Shown here: in pieces, positions 3,819 to 7,067 of the stretch | How positions within the stretch are numbered: the first letter of the stretch is position 1 | Layout of the letters: each line of letters begins with the position of its first letter | Source of the DNA: Desulfobacteraceae bacterium | GTDB lineage: Bacteria; Desulfobacterota; DSM-4660; Desulfatiglandales; Desulfatiglandaceae | Direction: 5' to 3' | Assembly: GCA_030589225.1 (NCBI GenBank) | Contig: JAUUWD010000081.1 | Span: 1 to 7,067, forward strand | DNA: 7,067 bases | Notes under the pieces: model-generated | The model's input: only the letters and a program-made list of their open reading frames with translations | Told to the model about the DNA's origin: nothing | Database searches by the model: none | Program-made: the position numbers and the translations under genes

Positions 3819-5522
3819 GTGGCAATTTCCGAATTCAGAAAACATCCGGGGCAGGCAGCGGTTATGCTGTTCATATTCCTGTTCCTACTGCTCTTCTTTG
3901 TGGTTCCTGTAGTCCAGGTGATTTTCGTCGCCTTCATGGACGCAACCACAGGAAAATTCACTTTACTTAACTTCAAGGATTTTTTCAACACTGCCCTGTT
4001 CCGTGAATCCTTCTGGAACTCACTATACGTGGGGGCCATGGCGGTAGTGATAGCTTCGGTGTTTTCAATGCCGCTTGCTTACTTCACATCGCGGTTCGAG
4101 TTCAGGGGGACTGTTATTATCCAGAGCCTCGGAATTATTCCCCTTATTATGCCGCCTTTCGTAGGCGCTGTAGCTATGTTGATGCTTTTCGGCCGCAATG
4201 GGAGCGTCAACCTACTACTCGAAAAATGGTTTGGGATCAACATCCCCTTCATGGAAGGGTTGAATGGCGTCATATTCGTCCAGAGCGTCCATTACTTTCC
4301 GTTTATTCTGATCAACCTTTCGGCGGCATTGCAGAACATTGATCGGTCCATGGAAGAATCGGCCCAGAATCTGGGATGCTCGGGCATGAGGCTGTTCCGG
4401 CGAATCGTATTGCCTCTTGCCATGCCAGGGTACGTGGCAGGTGCCTCGCTGGTATTTTTAAAGGTTTTCGATGACCTTGGTACGCCGCTATTGCTGAACG
4501 TAAACAACATGCTGGCACCCCAGGCCTACCTTCGAATCGCCTCCATTGGGATTAAGGATCCTATGGGCTATGTCATCTCCGTCTTCCTGGTGGTGGTCGC
4601 ATTGGGCTCCATGTGGCTCGCCATGCTCGCGTTGAAGGGCAAAGAGTATGCGACCGTCCAGAAGGGCGGTGGTGGCCTTGTCAAACGCAGGATGCGACCA
4701 TGGGAGAAGTTTTTTGCTTGGATCATTGTCCTAATAATTATGAGCCTGGTGTTGGCGCCACATTTTGGGCTGACGCTGCTGTCCTTTGGCACTATCTGGT
4801 CGTTCAGCTTGCTGCCCGATGCTTTTACTACTAACCATTTTGCCTCGATCTTTGCTGAGACCCCTGAGTATATGACCAATACAGTGCTCTATTCTTTCCT
4901 TGCTGGCGTCATCGATGTGGTGCTGGGCACGGCCATCGCCTATATCGTGATTCGCACCAAGCTAATAGGGCGACAATGGCTGGACTATATTGCCATGTCA
5001 GCCGTGGCGATTCCCGGTTTAGTCATCGGAATCGGATACCTCCGCACCTTCTTCGGCTACCACGTGCCCTGGTTGGAAAACCAGCCTTTCGCCACTTGGT
5101 GGGTGGCAATCGTGATAGCGCTATCGATACGCCGCCTGCCTTATGCTCTGCGTGCCTGCACAGCAGCATTACAACAGGTGAGTGTATCCTTAGAGGAGTC
5201 GGCTGAAAACCTTGGGGCTGGGAAGTTCTCTACTGTGCGCAAGATTGTCGTGCCGCTTATGGTCGGGGGCATTCTTGCCGGCTTTATAACAAGCTTTGCC
5301 ACCGCTGCGGTTGAACTGGGAATGACCCTGATGCTGGTGTCAAGGAATTCAGATGGGCCTCTATCATACGGAATATATGTGTACATGCAAAGCGCTGCTG
5401 GACGTGGGTCGGGCGCGGCTCTCGGGATTGTGGCCGTGCTTGTCGTAGGGCTGTGTACTCTAATTTCCCACGTCGTCGTCGAGAGGCGCCAGAGGAAACT
5501 TGGCATGGGACAGACAAACTGA
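3819..5522 (+). CDS. ABC transporter permease, fused two-domain type (FbpB/ThiP-like)
   Basis: This inner-membrane channel subunit of 567 residues carries two consecutive binding-protein-dependent permease domains, each with about six membrane helices, so one polypeptide replaces a permease dimer. The N-terminal anchor is at about 13-38. The first domain (about 60-270) contains the ATPase-contacting EAA loop 'EESAQNLGCSGMRLFRRIVLPL' read from 179. A basic cytoplasmic linker (274-296, 'GKEYATVQKGG' to 'KRRMRPWEK') precedes the second domain (297-555). The second EAA loop, from 459, begins 'EESAENLGAGKFSTVRKIV'. The two loops are clearly homologous, showing internal duplication. The start is GTG with a close purine-rich site. 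The ATPase gene begins 22 bases downstream, so the two are almost certainly co-transcribed. This architecture is typical of iron, thiamine, phosphonate and phosphoglycerate-type importers and does not itself define the substrate. Confidence 0.9.
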   Translation: MAISEFRKHPGQAAVMLFIFLFLLLFFVVPVVQVIFVAFMDATTGKFTLLNFKDFFNTALFRESFWNSLYVGAMAVVIASVFSMPLAYFTSRFEFRGTVIIQSLGIIPLIMPPFVGAVAMLMLFGRNGSVNLLLEKWFGINIPFMEGLNGVIFVQSVHYFPFILINLSAALQNIDRSMEESAQNLGCSGMRLFRRIVLPLAMPGYVAGASLVFLKVFDDLGTPLLLNVNNMLAPQAYLRIASIGIKDPMGYVISVFLVVVALGSMWLAMLALKGKEYATVQKGGGGLVKRRMRPWEKFFAWIIVLIIMSLVLAPHFGLTLLSFGTIWSFSLLPDAFTTNHFASIFAETPEYMTNTVLYSFLAGVIDVVLGTAIAYIVIRTKLIGRQWLDYIAMSAVAIPGLVIGIGYLRTFFGYHVPWLENQPFATWWVAIVIALSIRRLPYALRACTAALQQVSVSLEESAENLGAGKFSTVRKIVVPLMVGGILAGFITSFATAAVELGMTLMLVSRNSDGPLSYGIYVYMQSAAGRGSGAALGIVAVLVVGLCTLISHVVVERRQRKLGMGQTN

Positions 5523-5544
5523 GACTAAGGACAGGAGTTGAAAT

Positions 5545-6648
5545 ATGACCAATGCCCAGAATAAAGCCGGAACCGGTTCTGGCGTAGGCGTGAGGTTGGA
5601 AGGTATTAACCTTTCCTTTGGCAAGACCCATGTGCTTAAGGGTATCGACCTTCAAATCGAGCCAGGTGAATTCTTTGCATTTCTCGGGCCTTCAGGCTGC
5701 GGCAAGACAACACTTCTTAGACTGATTGCCGGGTTTGAATCGGCCCAGGCAGGGCGGGTACTCATCGGGGATGAGGACGTGTCCCATCTACCGCCATGGC
5801 GACGCAATTTAGGCATGGTGTTCCAGAGTTACGCCCTGTGGCCACATATGACCGTGCGAAAAAATGTGGCCTTTGGACTTAAGGAGAGGCGTATGCCCCG
5901 CAGCGAGATAAAACAGCGTGTTGATAGTGTACTCGACCTTGTCGGTCTGCTGGAGCTCGCTGGCCGCAGGCCGTCTCAGCTTTCAGGTGGCCAGCAGCAG
6001 AGGGTTGCTCTGGCCCGGACAGTCGTTATCGAGCCTCAGGTGCTTCTGCTGGACGAGCCACTGTCCAACCTGGATGCCAAACTGCGCGTGCAGATGCGGC
6101 GTGAGTTACGGGACTTACAAAGGAAGCTGTCCCTGACCACAATTTTCGTTACCCATGACCAGGAGGAAGCCAATACCACTGCTGATCGCATTGCCGTCAT
6201 CGATGATGGAATTGTACAGCAGATCGACACACCCATGGAACTCTACGACAGGCCTGCCAATCTATTCGTAGCCAATTTCCTGGGTGTGGCCAACGTGGTC
6301 GAAGGGAAAATGGAGGAGGAAGATGGCAGAGTTGTTTTTCGCTCCTCTGATGGTGCCGTGATATTCCCGATGAAGGGAGGGGACAAAGGCTCCGGCAGCA
6401 TCGTCATTCGGCCTCAGAACCTGACTATCCGACCACAGGATGCAAAGCCAGTTCCCGGGACTACACGTCTGGAAGGGACGATTGATCACATAGAGTTTAT
6501 CGGAGGTGTAGTCCGCTACCATGTCGCAGTAGGCAGGCATTTTATCCTTGTAGATGCGCCGCACCAGCGCGGTGAGGAGGCAATGCCAGAGGGAACCCAG
6601 GTGACCCTCTATCTCAATACCGATCAGGTCATTGGAATTGCTCATTGA
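5545..6648 (+). CDS. ABC transporter ATP-binding protein (MalK/FbpC-like) with TOBE domain
   Basis: This cytoplasmic ATPase of 367 residues powers the importer. All nucleotide-binding motifs are intact: Walker A 'GPSGCGKTT' (48-56), Q-loop Q94 in 'GMVFQSYALWP', signature 'LSGGQQQR' (146-153), Walker B 'VLLLDE' (166-171), D-loop 'SNLDA', and switch histidine H204 in 'FVTHDQEEA'. The C-terminal third (about 245-367) is a TOBE-type barrel with 'VIRPQNLTI' and 'GTIDHIEFIGG', parallel to the fragment at 2-286. AGGAG lies seven bases before the ATG. Length and order are normal for the family, so the protein should be active. The ATPase closes the operon; no strong intrinsic terminator follows, although a small hairpin (CACTGG / CCAGTG, loop GGCA) lies at 6735-6750. 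Confidence 0.93.
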   Translation: MTNAQNKAGTGSGVGVRLEGINLSFGKTHVLKGIDLQIEPGEFFAFLGPSGCGKTTLLRLIAGFESAQAGRVLIGDEDVSHLPPWRRNLGMVFQSYALWPHMTVRKNVAFGLKERRMPRSEIKQRVDSVLDLVGLLELAGRRPSQLSGGQQQRVALARTVVIEPQVLLLDEPLSNLDAKLRVQMRRELRDLQRKLSLTTIFVTHDQEEANTTADRIAVIDDGIVQQIDTPMELYDRPANLFVANFLGVANVVEGKMEEEDGRVVFRSSDGAVIFPMKGGDKGSGSIVIRPQNLTIRPQDAKPVPGTTRLEGTIDHIEFIGGVVRYHVAVGRHFILVDAPHQRGEEAMPEGTQVTLYLNTDQVIGIAH

Positions 6649-6786
6649 GCCTCCGCCACGCAAACGAACATTCCCCTAGCCCCCGTGCCACTTCTATTTA
6701 CAGGGCACAGATCGAAACGCTCCTATGTAACGGTCACTGGGGCACCAGTGCATGCTGAAGTGAGGACGACGACAAGGAAAGATCCA
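6649..6786. other. Spacer after the ATPase gene
   Basis: No convincing gene is present. A frame open from a GTG at 6685 reaches 6873, but its first part has no ribosome-binding site and a random-looking composition. Two small inverted repeats are present: GTGCC (6685-6689) with GGCAC (6704-6708), and the perfect hairpin CACTGG-GGCA-CCAGTG (6735-6750). Neither is followed by a T-run. Confidence 0.4.
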
Positions 6787-6873
6787 ATGATCTCTGTTGG
6801 AGCCCTGGGAGCTGCCATGGCTGGGCTTATAATTGACTATATCTTAGTGAGAAAGAACTTTATTAATCTATAA
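6787..6873 (+). CDS. Candidate 28-residue single-pass membrane peptide
   Basis: An ATG eight bases after AAGGA (6774-6778) opens a frame for a peptide with one hydrophobic segment of about 19 residues ('ISVGALGAAMAGLIIDYIL') followed by basic 'VRKNFINL' and TAA. Small residues are spaced as in helix-packing motifs (G8-x3-A12, A9-x3-G13), and the charge pattern would place the C-terminus in the cytoplasm. It lies between the importer ATPase and the phosphate transporter gene. I do not recognise a family, and a chance frame of this length is quite possible. Confidence 0.25.
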   Translation: MISVGALGAAMAGLIIDYILVRKNFINL

Positions 6874-6883
6874 TAATTTAGTG

Positions 6884-6955
6884 AATATAGTATATTATTT
6901 TTTATAGTAATGGCGAACAAAAGGCAGAATCATAGGTTTCTAAGGTAGCTTAGAA
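6884..6955. repeat. Palindromes upstream of the phosphate transporter
   Basis: The AT-rich leader contains a 6-1-6 inverted repeat, AATATA-G-TATATT (6884-6896), suited to a dimeric regulator. It also contains a perfect hairpin, TTCTAAG-GTAG-CTTAGAA (6938-6955), with a seven-pair stem and tetraloop. A further pair, AGCTA (6971-6975) and TAGCT (6988-6992), follows. A TATAAT occurs at 6869-6874 but has no matching -35 element. No match to a Pho-box pattern was noticed. Confidence 0.35.
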
Positions 6956-7004
6956 GATAATCTCTAAAGAAGCTAGGGAAAGGCATTTAGCTGAACTTTG
7001 TGAC

Positions 7005-7067
7005 ATGTGGAAGATAATTTCAGGAATTTTTCTGGGCTGGACACTGGGAAGTAATGATTCTGCCAAT
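7005..7067 (+). CDS. PiT-family inorganic phosphate transporter, N-terminal fragment
   Basis: The 21 codons before the right window edge read 'MWKIISGIFLGWTLGSNDSA' plus N. This matches the first membrane helix of PiT/PHO4 phosphate permeases and the start of their signature (G-x-N-D-x-A-N). These are inner-membrane proteins that take up phosphate with H+ or Na+. The reading frame stays open upstream to a TAG at 6951 ('KIISKEARERHLAELCD') without another standard start codon, so ATG 7005 is the only visible start. No good ribosome-binding site is present; AGGGAAAGG at 6975-6983 is too distant (21 bases). The rest of the gene is outside the window. Confidence 0.75.
   Translation, partial: MWKIISGIFLGWTLGSNDSAN

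Noticed and set aside
3782..5655. Minus- and plus-strand alternative frames within the permease gene
   Set aside because: They overlap a 567-residue permease with two EAA loops and have no start signals or domains of their own.
6036..6663. Minus-strand frames of 66 and 133 codons opposite the ATPase 3' half
   Set aside because: They are antisense to the conserved Walker B and TOBE regions and show no domain.
6685..6786. GTG-initiated N-terminal extension of the small membrane peptide
   Set aside because: It has no ribosome-binding site and its composition is random-looking; the ATG at 6787 has a better site and contains the whole hydrophobic segment.

Overview
The window reads as bacterial accessory/transport DNA. 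The low-GC spacers, the NtrC-type sigma-54 activator remnant and the style of the transport proteins remind me of a Desulfobacterota (deltaproteobacterial) genome. That is an impression from protein wording, not a phylogenetic result. Coding regions are moderately GC-rich, whereas the spacers at about 1126-1500, 1940-2230 and 6830-7000 are distinctly AT-rich.

Layout. (a) 2-286 is the C-terminal TOBE-type end of an ABC-transporter ATPase whose catalytic part lies off the left edge. (b) 304-1101, minus strand, is a complete HAD-IIB sugar-phosphatase-like hydrolase converging on it, with a good sigma-70-type promoter at 1144-1172. (c) 1126-2233 is a degraded stretch. It holds a short membrane-segment reading frame that ends exactly where a 5'-truncated sigma-54 activator fragment begins (1463-1921), a perfect 14-bp palindrome, and a possible -24/-12 promoter. 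(d) 2234-6648 is a three-gene ABC importer: an exported binding protein with a long helical tail, a fused double-domain permease, and a MalK/FbpC-type ATPase. (e) 6649-7004 is a spacer with one candidate 28-residue membrane peptide and several palindromes. (f) 7005-7067 is the first 21 codons of a PiT-family phosphate transporter.

How it may work together. The binding protein captures a solute outside the membrane, the double permease forms the channel, and the ATPase powers import. The binding protein belongs to the broad ferric iron / phosphonate / phosphoglycerate (FbpA-PhnS-PgtC) group but lacks the Tyr-Tyr pair typical of iron binders. With a HAD phosphatase on one side and a phosphate transporter on the other, an organophosphate or phosphonate-like substrate is a reasonable guess, not a demonstrated one.

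The most unusual non-coding structure is the 202-bp gap between binding protein and permease. An 11-bp inverted repeat encloses four stem-loops, two of which are near-copies related by a compensatory A-T to G-C pair change. One further hairpin abuts the permease ribosome-binding site. This could be a small mobile/REP-like element, an mRNA-processing or stability structure that sets binding-protein excess, or an attenuator. I found no clearly new enzymatic system in the window.
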